Of a stretch of 64,000 nucleotides of DNA, positions 1 through 8,073 are shown one piece after another. The stretch's first letter is position 1. Each line of letters begins with the position of its first letter. Both the position numbers and the translations under genes were made by a program. The notes under the pieces were generated by a model that was not told the origin of the DNA, made no database searches, and worked only from the letters and a program-made list of their open reading frames with translations. Source of the stretch: Alsobacter metallidurans. Its GTDB lineage: Bacteria > Pseudomonadota > Alphaproteobacteria > Rhizobiales > Beijerinckiaceae. The stretch lies in NCBI RefSeq assembly GCF_014636935.1, contig NZ_BMES01000002.1, positions 1 through 64,000 on the forward strand, written 5' to 3'.

Positions 1-53
1 AGCGCGCAACGTCAGCACCCTCCGGTTCGGTCGCACCACGCGACACAACACCC

Positions 54-73
54 TGGCGCGGGGTGGAGCAGCC
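54..73 (+). repeat. Exact 20-bp copy of the 5' end of tRNA-fMet
   Basis: TGGCGCGGGGTGGAGCAGCC is found here and again at 141-160, where it covers three leader bases and the first 17 bases of the intact tRNA-fMet. After this the two sequences diverge, so this is not a second tRNA. Integrative elements leave 3' fragments, so a 5' fragment needs another explanation, such as unequal recombination between tRNA-fMet loci. Confidence 0.75.
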
Positions 74-112
74 GAGCGAACAAGCGCAAGCGCCGTTCGC
101 AACTTAAGAACT

Positions 113-133
113 CCGGGCTGCGCCGCAGCCCGG
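113..133. other. Perfect 9-bp hairpin upstream of tRNA-fMet
   Basis: CCGGGCTGC and GCAGCCCGG are perfect inverted repeats around a 3-base loop. There is no T run on either side, so this may be a processing or spacer hairpin rather than a terminator. In many alphaproteobacteria tRNA-fMet ends the rRNA operon, so positions 1-143 could be an rRNA-tRNA spacer, but no rRNA is visible in the window. Confidence 0.45.
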
Positions 134-143
134 ACACGGTTGG

Positions 144-220
<77 letters not shown>

Positions 221-225
221 AAATC

Positions 226-258
226 AGCCCGCTATGTCAACGACATGGCGGGCTTTTT
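226..258 (+). terminator. Rho-independent terminator of tRNA-fMet
   Basis: AGCCCGC and GCGGGCT form the stem, extended by CATGTC/GACATG-like pairing around the loop. A run of five T follows directly. It lies 5 bases after the tRNA CCA end. Since attL ends at 220, this terminator belongs to the island side of the junction. Confidence 0.85.
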
Positions 259-373
259 GCGCTTAGCCAACGTTGCGTGAGAACGCACGTCAGCACGATG
301 TCAGCATAGCTTGTGTGCTGTGAAGCGCCTTCACGGCCCTCGCAGGTAACGAACTTCGTCCCGTCCGTCTGCG

Positions 374-930
374 TCACCGTTGTGAACACGGGGCGGCGAA
401 GCGGTGTCCCGACCGTGTATTATTTTTCGTTCCAGCTATCGTTGGCGCGCGTGGCGTAGAGCCCCGCTGGCAGCTTGCCGTTGTCCCAGCCGCCAAGCCC
501 GCGCAGGCTGGTGAGGTGGATAGGCTCACTGCGGAACGGGATAAGGCCGTCAAAGCGCTGGAGCCGTTCGCAAAGGCAGCTCGCATCAAGCTGTGCAGAG
601 ACTGGCGTGATGACCAGCGCAATGCTCAGGCCGACGTGAGCGTGCACATCATCTTTGGGCATATCGCGCCGCCGAAACGGTTCTCGCCTCGATCCGCTCA
701 CGCCCGGAGCCCAGCCACGGTGAGCGTTCCTGATCCGCCTTCGTTCGCCCAGAATCGTGCCAGGCGATATGCCCGGGAGCTGCGGCCCTCGACGTCGGCG
801 CAGATGAAGGCCAGGCGGACGCCGGCGGCGTCGAGGACGCGAAGGCCGCCGGGATGGACTCGTAGGACAAGGGCGGTGGGAAGCGGCGGGGCATGCGTTT
901 AGTGTTCCATCTGTAGGCGGTGAGGATGAG
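374..930. other. Degenerate stretch, probable phage-gene remnants
   Basis: No convincing intact gene is seen. A plus-strand frame from 516 begins with RLTAERDKAVKALEPFAK, which resembles small phage proteins of the ERDEAxxALEPFAK type, but coding character is lost soon after. The part at 700-780 is a diverged copy of 4,102-4,180. The part at about 806-895 is a diverged copy of 3,530-3,616. These look like decayed copies of the same small accessory genes. Confidence 0.45.
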
Positions 931-1569
931 ATGGCGGCCGTAGATAAATTCCTCGAATCTTGTGTGAAGTACGCGGTCGCATCAACGGCGACCCCCGATG
1001 ACGTTGAGCTCCTGCTGATCCGCGCACGGAAGTTGCTGGAGCATGCAGAGCTTGAATCGGAGTATCCGACCGTCAAGTTTTTTGGAAATTGGTGTGCGCA
1101 TCCCAAATTGAGGACCGTCGATGACTGCACAGGCAGATTGCAGCTCGTGATTGATCAAATAGAGCAGGCCGCATCAGTTGATCCTATCGGAGGTTCGGAC
1201 TGCGAATCAGCATTAAGGTCCGCATTGGGTGGCGGAGCTCTAATCCTGGAATTGAAGAGCTTAGTGAAAAGATTTGGCGACGGTATGTTAAGTCGCGCGT
1301 TCGACAGCCGACTTGAAGTCCCGACCGAGTTCACCGGAATGCTTCTGAAAGCTATTCAGCGCTCTGAATTAATTTTGCCTTCCGCTAAATTTCAGGCAGC
1401 GGTGGATCGTACAATCAGTGTAGGCAGCCGAATCGTGGTTCAATCCGCTATTGTAAAGAAGAACGAGAGTTCTCTCCGTGACGACAACCTGCATCTCTTT
1501 ATCATGTTGCGTTTTGCGCAGCGTCCAATTCCTGATGGTTCGATAGAGCTAATCGTACCGATTTTCTGA
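931..1569 (+). CDS. Hypothetical protein, 212 aa
   Basis: A complete reading frame with an ATG start, the first good gene after the tRNA end of the island. It begins MAAVDKFLES and has a predicted helical N-terminal half (residues 1-90) containing FFGNWCAHPKL, followed by a segment without membrane spans or signal peptide. I do not recognise a family. Base composition is less GC-rich than the neighbours, consistent with acquired DNA. It probably encodes a soluble protein. Function unknown. Confidence 0.65.
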   Translation: MAAVDKFLESCVKYAVASTATPDDVELLLIRARKLLEHAELESEYPTVKFFGNWCAHPKLRTVDDCTGRLQLVIDQIEQAASVDPIGGSDCESALRSALGGGALILELKSLVKRFGDGMLSRAFDSRLEVPTEFTGMLLKAIQRSELILPSAKFQAAVDRTISVGSRIVVQSAIVKKNESSLRDDNLHLFIMLRFAQRPIPDGSIELIVPIF

Positions 1570-1601
1570 TAGCATTGACCACTCGCCATCTCGGCTCCGG
1601 C

Positions 1602-1645
1602 CCAAAACGCAAAAAGCCCGCCGCGGCCGGAGCCGGGCGTTTTGC
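1602..1645. terminator. Bidirectional terminator-like hairpin
   Basis: CAAAACGC...AAAAGCCCG on one side and CGGGCGTTTTGC on the other form a GC-rich stem flanked by A and T runs, so it could work in both directions. It lies 30 bases after the stop of the 212-aa gene and also ends the minus-strand remnant that follows. Confidence 0.7.
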
Positions 1646-1850
1646 TGGGTGATTTGGCGAGCGATATCGGTGTAGGTCGATCCGGCATCCGTCGACCGCT
1701 GCCACCGGTATCGGATCTGAGTCGGCTTCACCGCCTGCGTAAACTGCGGCAGCACAACGCGGATGATGTCGCCGACCGTCTTGCCGTTACCGGCATTGGT
1801 TTAAACGCCCGCACTGGGCACGACCTCGATGGTCGGCACGCATGATTCTG
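1646..1850 (-). pseudogene. Remnant of a tail-fibre or adhesin-like gene
   Basis: Read on the minus strand, this gives a frame containing IRYRWQRSTDAGSTYTDIA, the form of Ig-like or chitinase-type repeats in phage tail and surface proteins. An in-frame stop lies upstream (near 1,801-1,803) within GNGKTVGDIIRV-like sequence. No start or full domain remains, so this is the 3' end of a larger decayed gene. The family assignment is tentative. Confidence 0.4.
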
Positions 1851-1958
1851 GAAATTTGAACAACCGGTGCCTTGCCCAATCGCGCGATCACCCCGCCAGC
1901 CGAGAATCAGTTACGCCTCGAAACCGGCCGATTGGGTTGAAACTGAAGCGAACGCTGA

Positions 1959-2048
1959 TGGCATATTTGGAATATCGCCCGCTTAAAACGTTGTACCACT
2001 ACACCTCGGTAGCCGGGTTCAGCGGAATAATCGCATCAGGGTACTCAC
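1959..2048 (+). pseudogene. 5' fragment of a DUF2971-like gene
   Basis: From ATG at 1,959 the frame reads MAYLEYRPLKTLYHYTS followed by VAGFSGIIASG. The LYHYTSxxGFxGII pattern is the usual N-terminus of DUF2971 proteins, which occur in accessory and defence contexts. The similarity ends near 2,048, where the frame passes into unrelated sequence and soon stops. The remaining 200-plus residues of the family are missing. Confidence 0.5.
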
Positions 2049-2115
2049 GCTGTCTTATATGCGCGCTCCGCCGCGCCCGATCACAGTCTGATCAACTCGA
2101 ACCCCCGACATCCTC

Positions 2116-2194
2116 GGTGTAAACGGCACGCCCTGTTGGGGCGATCGTCCAAACGCGTTGCCGCTCCTCGAACAGCGAGGAACGCGTTTACACC
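2116..2194. repeat. Structured inverted repeat (three-way junction)
   Basis: GGTGTAAACG (2,116-2,125) and CGTTTACACC (2,185-2,194) are perfect inverted repeats. Between them are two perfect hairpins: CGCCC/GGGCG (2,129-2,143) and CCTCG/CGAGG (2,166-2,180). A further 9-bp pair, AAACGCGTT (2,151-2,159) with AACGCGTTT (2,181-2,189), overlaps the outer arm, so two foldings compete. This is not a simple terminator. It could be a small mobile-element end, a recombination site or a structured RNA. Confidence 0.6.
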
Positions 2195-2515
2195 TGTTCA
2201 CGGTGATTTAGGTGGGTTTCTGGTGGATCCACCAGATATTTGACCGTCTTGCTGCGCCAAGGAACCTGCTCTTCCCCAAGTAGTTACATCGGCGGTTACG
2301 GTGGGGCAGTGTATGACACGAAAACTCGGGTTTGCGCTTTTGGTTATTGGAGAGCTGCTTTTTTTCACGATGGTCCTTCTGCTCTCAGGGCCTTTCTGAC
2401 CTGCTAATCGGGGCGTAACTCCTGTCCCTACAACCTTCGCCATTACCGCCGCAATCCGCCGCGCTGCGTCCCGGGTGAGGTCGCCGGCACGGAGGCGCTG
2501 TTAAGCCTTGCAAGA
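2195..2515. other. Non-coding or degenerate stretch
   Basis: I see no gene I can support. The stretch separates the structured repeat from the 3' end of the acyltransferase gene. Confidence 0.5.
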
Positions 2516-3391
2516 CTAAGTCGTTAACGTCGCCAGCCCCGGTACTATCCGCCTGATTGCATAGACGAAGGCAACACTTAGCACGAAGGCCGCTACGACT
2601 CCTGGAAGCGGGGCGCGGTCGATCAACGGTCGGGCTGCTGTCAGGAACAGCGGGTGACAGAAGTAGACACCGAGCATGCATTGGGAAACCGAATCCAAAT
2701 TAAGGCGCGGCGGCCAAAAACGTTCTATCATCAGCGCAAGCAACACCATTGACAGTCCGATTACATAAGTGATGCCCACGCCAGTGAATCGAAAGGCGGG
2801 TCCGGCAACAAGGGCGACCACCGGAACTACGTACAAGAACCGGGCAACCGGGCTAGAAAAGCTCAGCCCCAGCAAGCCTCCAAGCAAAAGCGCCGGAATA
2901 GAATGAAGATATTGGCTGAGTGGGGGGCCAGCTTCTATCGACCACGGTCGCCATGTTGGGACCGCGGTCATCATCACTCCTGCTGCTGCGGCCAGACCGT
3001 ATGCCAGCCAATCGTCGGGGAGTGGTTTTACCATTGGAAGAGCCAGCAAAGCTGCGGCAGCCCACGGTACGTACCAGAGGTGAGGACTTGGCCCGGTCAG
3101 CAGCTTCTCAACTGCATTGTCGCCGAACGGAAAAATCTCGCGCCCCCTCGCCAGATTAATCGCCGCAAATATGACGAACCAGAATAACCAGGGCACGATT
3201 AGCTGTGTGAGTATTCTGCCAGGCTGCGCCGGTCGATTGCGGTTCGGACCGAACTCAAAAAACGCCGTTAGGGAGAGAAAGACGATCAGACCGGAATATG
3301 CTAGATCGTGCCCAGGGATATTTGAGTGAAACCAGACGATCATAAATGCAGCCCATATCCTGAGTGCTTCTATTGCTTGAGACCTTCGCAT
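2516..3391 (-). CDS. Acyltransferase family 3 membrane protein
   Basis: The protein starts MRRSQAIEALRIWAAF and has about ten hydrophobic segments across 291 residues. The N-terminal pattern EALRxxAxFMIVWFHS, with histidine 22, matches acyltransferase family 3 (OafA/NodX/WecH type), inner-membrane enzymes that add acetyl or other acyl groups to surface glycans. The middle and C-terminal membrane segments are also typical. A longer frame begins at 3,457, but the extra residues are not family-like, so I chose 3,391. It is isolated among fragments. Substrate unknown. Confidence 0.75.
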   Translation of the reverse strand: MRRSQAIEALRIWAAFMIVWFHSNIPGHDLAYSGLIVFLSLTAFFEFGPNRNRPAQPGRILTQLIVPWLFWFVIFAAINLARGREIFPFGDNAVEKLLTGPSPHLWYVPWAAAALLALPMVKPLPDDWLAYGLAAAAGVMMTAVPTWRPWSIEAGPPLSQYLHSIPALLLGGLLGLSFSSPVARFLYVVPVVALVAGPAFRFTGVGITYVIGLSMVLLALMIERFWPPRLNLDSVSQCMLGVYFCHPLFLTAARPLIDRAPLPGVVAAFVLSVAFVYAIRRIVPGLATLTT

Positions 3392-3773
3392 ACTTGTTGC
3401 TCTGTAAGCGTGGCGGCGTGGCTGTAAGCATCCAGCACACGGTGTGGGCGTCCCCAATTCACCACTGCGGCAACGTGCATATCAAGAGATCTCACGACTT
3501 AGTTCGATTTTGCCCATTAACAGCTAAACAGTCGCCAGACGGACGCCGGCGGCATCGAGCACGCGGAAGCCGCCCGGGATGGGGTGGACTAACCAGGGTG
3601 GCGGGAAGCGGCGGGTCACGTCGCAGGCGAACTAATCGCGGCATCGGTGCACGTGAGGTGTATTCTTGGCTTTGGGAGCGGATCAACGGCGTGGGCTCAT
3701 GGGTAGAGAATCCTTGGGTAGCTGCGATCCTATTCACGGTCGAGCGCGCCAACTTTGACGCGAGGGCCGCTGC
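3392..3773. other. Degenerate intergenic stretch
   Basis: No intact gene. About 80 bases at 3,530-3,616 are a diverged copy of 806-895. In the plus direction both keep a frame reading TDAGGIEHAEAA or ADAGGVEDAKAA, suggesting decayed copies of one small gene. Confidence 0.45.
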
Positions 3774-3955
3774 ATGACCCGCACTCCCGCCGAGATCGCC
3801 GAAGCCGGCCGCCACCTGCGCGCGCTGATGACGCCATGTACGAGGGCCGCTCCGTCCGGAATCCGGAGGAGTTCAAGGCCGACTTGGCTGCCCTGCAGGT
3901 CGCCTGCGAGGTGCTGGAGCACCGCCAAGGTGATCTCGAGGAGCGGCGCACATGA
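3774..3955 (+). pseudogene. Frameshifted small phage-like gene
   Basis: The first frame reads MTRTPAEIAEAGRHLRALM and breaks near 3,833. The next frame continues sensibly as AMYEGRSVRNPEEFKADL and ends DLEERRT before a TGA. A single-base deletion near 3,833 would explain this. The restored protein would be about 60 residues, helical and soluble. Its stop overlaps an ATG that opens an 18-codon hydrophobic frame (3,952-4,008), as in compact phage gene clusters. Confidence 0.5.
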
Positions 3956-4008
3956 CGACCGCCCTCGCCATCCTGGCCGTCATCGCTGCTGCCACCTTAG
4001 CGGCCTAG

Positions 4009-4432
4009 GCTGTGTTCCGGCGCCACGTACCGCACTGCCCCTGCGACGCCTGTATGACCGTCTTCCATGGTGGAAGCCGCTTCTATGATCGGTAGCCCCC
4101 TCACGGCTGAGCCGCAGCAGAGTATTTCTGATGCCCCTTCGTGCGCCCCGCAACGTGCCAGGTGACGTGCCCGTGGAGGGCGCGGCTTGCCGGATAGGTC
4201 TCACCCCCGACGAGTTCGCCGGCAACACGCTCAGCGCAAGCAATGCGCTGTTCGAGACCTATGCACCCGCGGACGTGACGTCCCTCGCCGACGTCGCTGA
4301 CGCTCGCCGGAGGGGCCGCAACAAACTGCGCGACGGGAACGAATAAGGCGCAAAAAAGTCTAAACCGTCGGTCGAGTTTAGACCCGCGGCGGTTTGGGGC
4401 CGAGACAACGACAATCATTTATCTGGCGAAAG
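4009..4432. other. Degenerate stretch with diverged repeat
   Basis: A possible 71-codon plus-strand frame (4,131-4,346) exists, but its sequence at 4,102-4,180 is a diverged copy of 700-780 and similarity persists in more than one frame. I do not accept it as a gene. Confidence 0.4.
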
Positions 4433-4479
4433 TGGTGGGAGAGACGGGGCTCGAACCCGCGACCTCCGGCGTGACAGGC
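4433..4479 (-). other. tRNA-Asp 3'-half remnant (old attachment site)
   Basis: On the minus strand this reads CCTGTCACGCCGGAGG, then GTCGCGGGTTCGAGCCCC and GTCTCTCCCACCA. This is the anticodon arm (GTC), T arm, acceptor 3' strand and CCA of tRNA-Asp. The upstream DNA (above 4,480) has no D arm or acceptor 5' strand, so it cannot be a working tRNA. Such 3' halves are left at the distal end of integrated elements, so an earlier element probably used tRNA-Asp. Confidence 0.8.
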
Positions 4480-4661
4480 GGGCGTTACAACCTCCGCTTC
4501 TGACGAGGGTGGCGACGTGGCCGAGATCACGGTGTAGAGGGTAGATCCTTTAAGGATGCAGGCACATTGGTGCTTCGGTAGAATACCTAGTGCCGACCCG
4601 ACCCTTCGCAGGGGCTCTCGAGCACTAACGACCCTAACTGGCCAGAACAACGTGAGGCAAA

Positions 4662-5654
4662 ATGGTGATACTCCCGCGCCGCGACTGGATCCCCCTGGCC
4701 AAAATGTTCCCCTTTGTCCAGGGCGCACCTGCATCTCAGGGTAATTTACATGCGCTCGGAGAAAGCATTTTCAAAGAGTATGCAACTGCTCTGGTGCAGG
4801 TTGGGGCGTCAATCAAGGCCGACGAAGTCATAATCGAGTTTCCGCTCAGTTCAACGCTGAGGATCCGCAGGATGGGCGATCCCGTCTTCCAAATCGACGA
4901 CAGGTTTGACAAAAAATTTCGCGTGATTGGTACGACCCCCGAAGAGCTAAGGGAAACCAAGAACACAATCGGCTTTGCACAATATTGCCCAGATCAGAGT
5001 CAGGCGCAAACATTAGCTGGCCAGCTTTGGGCGCAGTGGAACTACGAACTTCAGCGGTGTGTGCGTGACTTGCAATGGGCAGTTTTGTGCCGGCAATCGC
5101 CAACTGGCTGTTTTCGACTTTTACCCCCAGACAGTTGGGCTCATTTCGAACTCACTGATTTACGGTCTGGTACGTTGCGCGCGTCATCGGGCGAACTCGC
5201 CTATTCGACCCATTTTGTGCCGCTTAGATGGCCCGAAGAGCTGGCCGTTATAGCCGAAGAGCTCGCAATCTTTGGTTCGCCCGAAATATCAGCGACGGAT
5301 GAGCTACCGACAGGGCCGAAGGAGGAGCCGAACGATGGCACCCCGCAACCTGCGGCGGCCGGCATATTGGACCCCGCGGCTGTGAAACAACACCATACGT
5401 CGAGAGAAGAGAAGGAATATACGCCCCGTCTGACCGCCTACATGGTCGAAAATGAGCCGGTCCTTTCCAAGAAGAAGATCCGCGAGCTAACCGGGGGTGA
5501 CCGCCTATCGAACGCTGCATTTGAGCGATCTTGGGATGCTGCAAACAAGGCTACATGTAAGGGCTTCTCCTCTCCGGGAAGGAGGCCGAGCCGTGGCGAT
5601 TTTGGTGCTGGAGCTCAATCGCAAGAGACCAATTCGCCGGCCAACGAAAAATGA
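4662..5654 (+). CDS. Hypothetical protein, 330 aa
   Basis: Complete frame preceded by a GTGAGG ribosome-binding sequence. The first 200 residues look like a compact soluble domain (FKEYATALVQVG, then EVIIEFPLSSTLRIRR). A low-complexity acidic/proline linker follows (about residues 210-250). The C-terminal part contains RLSNAAFERSWDAA and PGRRP, a small helical domain seen at the end of many alphaproteobacterial hypothetical proteins. No enzyme motif is recognised. It lies between the tRNA-Asp remnant and the recombinase module. Confidence 0.65.
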   Translation: MVILPRRDWIPLAKMFPFVQGAPASQGNLHALGESIFKEYATALVQVGASIKADEVIIEFPLSSTLRIRRMGDPVFQIDDRFDKKFRVIGTTPEELRETKNTIGFAQYCPDQSQAQTLAGQLWAQWNYELQRCVRDLQWAVLCRQSPTGCFRLLPPDSWAHFELTDLRSGTLRASSGELAYSTHFVPLRWPEELAVIAEELAIFGSPEISATDELPTGPKEEPNDGTPQPAAAGILDPAAVKQHHTSREEKEYTPRLTAYMVENEPVLSKKKIRELTGGDRLSNAAFERSWDAANKATCKGFSSPGRRPSRGDFGAGAQSQETNSPANEK

Positions 5655-5755
5655 AATCGAATCCCCAATAATCGGCCGTGGGCTATTAAAGGTAATTTTC
5701 AGCCGGTACCTCCAGAGCGCTTGAGCAGTTCGCTCGTGCCTAACGGAGGTCGCTT

Positions 5756-5971
5756 ATGGACCGGAATACAGAACGGGCGGCTGACCGCCTTCTGAACGAA
5801 AGCGAAGTTGCGCAGCTGCTTGGCGTGAGCAGGAGCTGGCTGGCAAAAAGTCGGCTTATCGGGTCGGGGCCACGCTTTATTAAGTTGGGCCGCTCCGTCC
5901 GCTATCACGCTTCGGCCATCGCAGATTACGTGCGCTCCCGCTCCCGAACGTCGACCTCCCAGCTGTACTGA
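5756..5971 (+). CDS. AlpA/MerR-like HTH excisionase
   Basis: A 71-residue protein with LLNESEVAQLLGVSRSWLAK, a winged helix-turn-helix of the AlpA/DUF-type excisionase group, followed by RFIKLGRSVRYHASAIADYV, the usual wing. Its RBS is a clear GGAGG 8 bases before ATG. Small proteins like this direct excision or activate integrase expression. It sits upstream of two tyrosine recombinases on the same strand, as expected for the control gene of that module. Confidence 0.8.
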   Translation: MDRNTERAADRLLNESEVAQLLGVSRSWLAKSRLIGSGPRFIKLGRSVRYHASAIADYVRSRSRTSTSQLY

Positions 5972-6187
5972 GTAATAATGAGCACGTACGCGGGGTATCG
6001 CGTGTGCCAGTGTAACAGCAGTCCATAAGAAAACGCGACGCGAAACGAATATATTTTCCCAAATATAATGATTAGTACAAAGCACAGATATACATATAGC
6101 CTGTACACGTGCCACATAATACCGTAAACGATGTACGGGAATGCTGGTCCACGACCGTCAACGCCCGTGCAGATGGAGGACATCCTA
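5972..6187. promoter_or_regulatory. AT-rich region upstream of the recombinase pair
   Basis: This 216-base gap is far more AT-rich than its surroundings (for example ATATATTTTCCCAAATATAA near 6,050). It precedes the large recombinase and probably carries its promoter and possibly recombinase binding sites. A comparable AT-rich gap lies upstream of the second module at 43,770-44,030. Confidence 0.4.
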
Positions 6188-8059
6188 ATGGCCATTCGGT
6201 GTAAGAGGTCTCCAGCTCAGTTCGAGCTATTTCCCTCAAGCGAGCTCATTAAAGCGAGCCGCGACGGCTTGGAGCCGGTGGTCGCCCCTATGGCGGAGAT
6301 GCGCATGGAGGTCACTCCGGTCACGTCTGAAATGGCTGAACCGCTCCCAGTTGATGCCGCGCTGGGCGGAGACGAGCCGGCTGTCGCGATCCGGCCCGGG
6401 GAGATGCACGAGTTGAGCTTCGCCGGTGCGATCGAGCTCCTCGCAGCGGCGGAGAGCCCGTCCAAACAAACGCGCGGGCATTGGATCACATCGCTGCGCT
6501 CGATTGGACGCTACCTGGACAGCCCGCTGAGTACGATACCTGCTCGGTGGATCGCCGTGCGGATTCGAGTCGACAAGCTTCATTTCACGCCGCTCGGATG
6601 CGCTCGGCAGACGCTGGCGAACCATCGGTCAAATGTCAGAGCTGCGCTGAAATGGCTAGCCGGTGAACATGAACTCCCAACTCGAGGTGCCCCGTTGATC
6701 CCAGAGTGGAAGCGAATTTGGGATTCCATACCTGATCGCCCCACTCGCGGCGCACTGTCCACTTTGTTTCGTTTCTGTTCAGCCCGGCGAATTGCGCCTG
6801 AGGCGGTGACCGAGACCGTCCTCGATCAGGTGATGCGCTACCGCGCTGAGACAACAGCATTGGATGCGTCTGACAAAGCACGTAGAAAGATGGTGCGCCT
6901 CTGGAACCAAGCGCGCGAAAGAATTGACGGTTGGCCTGAGGTTACCTTGGGTGAGCCCGCTCTAGTCAGACACCAGGGGCCGAGCTGGGATGAATTCCCT
7001 CAGTCGATCCGTGCCGAGATCGAAGGTTACTTGGCTGGTCTGACGCGTGTGCGAAAAGACGAAGCCGGCCGTCGGCGCAAACCCGCAGCAGCCACCACCA
7101 TCAGAGTGGAACGTGCCCGTATTGTAGCAGCCATTCGGAAAGCGGTGATGCTCGGCGAACCTATACATGAGCTCGTCTCCTTTGCAGCCCTACTCACGCC
7201 AAGGCGGGCACGGTTGATCCTTGAGGCTTATGCCGGGCGAGAGGTCGGCAAAACGCCGGTGTACGCCATCGATCTCGCGCGAATGTTCTACAAGCTCGCC
7301 CATGCCTCGACGCATGTGGCACCGTCTCATCGTGACGAACTGAAGGAGATATGGAGCTTACTGCAGGAGGAGCGCGTTGGAGGGCTCACGCCTAAGAACC
7401 GGGAAATCGTGCGCCTCGTGCGTAGCGACAAATTTGTCAGAGATCTAAACAGCCTGCCCCGTAGTCTGATGACAAGAGCGCGCGCTGCGAAGAGCCACGC
7501 TCCAGTCAAAGCGGCTGCCCTCGCGCAAGTCGCAGTCGCCATCGAAATTCTGCGTTTCGCCCCCGTTCGTATGCGTAATCTATGCTCGATCGTGATCGGA
7601 ACGAATTACGTCAAGCCGGCTGGGCCGGGGGAACCCGCTCTCATCACCTTTCCGCATTACGACGTGAAAAATCGGGTCAATCTCGATTTCCCGCTTACGC
7701 CGGAGACTACGGCCTTCATCGATGAGTACATTCATGAATATCGCCCTGTGCTGCTGCGCGGTCAGAACGGGGACGCCCTCTTTCCTGGCGGGGGTGACTC
7801 GGAATGCAAGTCCACAACAACATTGTCACAGCAGATCACAGACATAATCTTCAAGGAGATTGGACGTCAAATAACTCCGCATCAATTTCGACATATCGCA
7901 GGGGCTCTGATCCTTCGCGCGCTTCCCGGCAACTATGAATTCGTCCGCCGCGTCCTGGGCCACAAGAACGTGCAAACGACCATGAATTTCTACGTTGGGC
8001 TCGAAACGGCCGAGGCGAACGCTCGGTTCTCGCGGCTAGTGTCCTCGCTTCTAACCTAA
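6188..8059 (+). CDS. Large tyrosine recombinase (first of pair)
   Basis: 623 residues from the ATG at 6,188, which has GGAGGA upstream. A longer frame from 6,131 lacks an RBS. The C-terminal 170 residues hold the catalytic domain: arginine in APVRMRNLCSI, then HQFRHIAGALI, the GHKN histidine and the tyrosine in MNFYVGLE. The long N-terminal half is helical and probably a DNA-binding or multimerisation region. The next recombinase starts 14 bases downstream. A homologous pair, partly broken, is at 40,676-43,631 on the other strand. Such paired recombinases move accessory DNA. Confidence 0.88.
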   Translation: MAIRCKRSPAQFELFPSSELIKASRDGLEPVVAPMAEMRMEVTPVTSEMAEPLPVDAALGGDEPAVAIRPGEMHELSFAGAIELLAAAESPSKQTRGHWITSLRSIGRYLDSPLSTIPARWIAVRIRVDKLHFTPLGCARQTLANHRSNVRAALKWLAGEHELPTRGAPLIPEWKRIWDSIPDRPTRGALSTLFRFCSARRIAPEAVTETVLDQVMRYRAETTALDASDKARRKMVRLWNQARERIDGWPEVTLGEPALVRHQGPSWDEFPQSIRAEIEGYLAGLTRVRKDEAGRRRKPAAATTIRVERARIVAAIRKAVMLGEPIHELVSFAALLTPRRARLILEAYAGREVGKTPVYAIDLARMFYKLAHASTHVAPSHRDELKEIWSLLQEERVGGLTPKNREIVRLVRSDKFVRDLNSLPRSLMTRARAAKSHAPVKAAALAQVAVAIEILRFAPVRMRNLCSIVIGTNYVKPAGPGEPALITFPHYDVKNRVNLDFPLTPETTAFIDEYIHEYRPVLLRGQNGDALFPGGGDSECKSTTTLSQQITDIIFKEIGRQITPHQFRHIAGALILRALPGNYEFVRRVLGHKNVQTTMNFYVGLETAEANARFSRLVSSLLT

Positions 8060-8073
8060 CAGGGGGGCACGCC

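Noticed and set aside
4131-4346. 71-codon plus-strand frame as a gene
   Set aside because: It lies in a diverged copy of 700-780 in which similarity persists in several frames, and it has no RBS.
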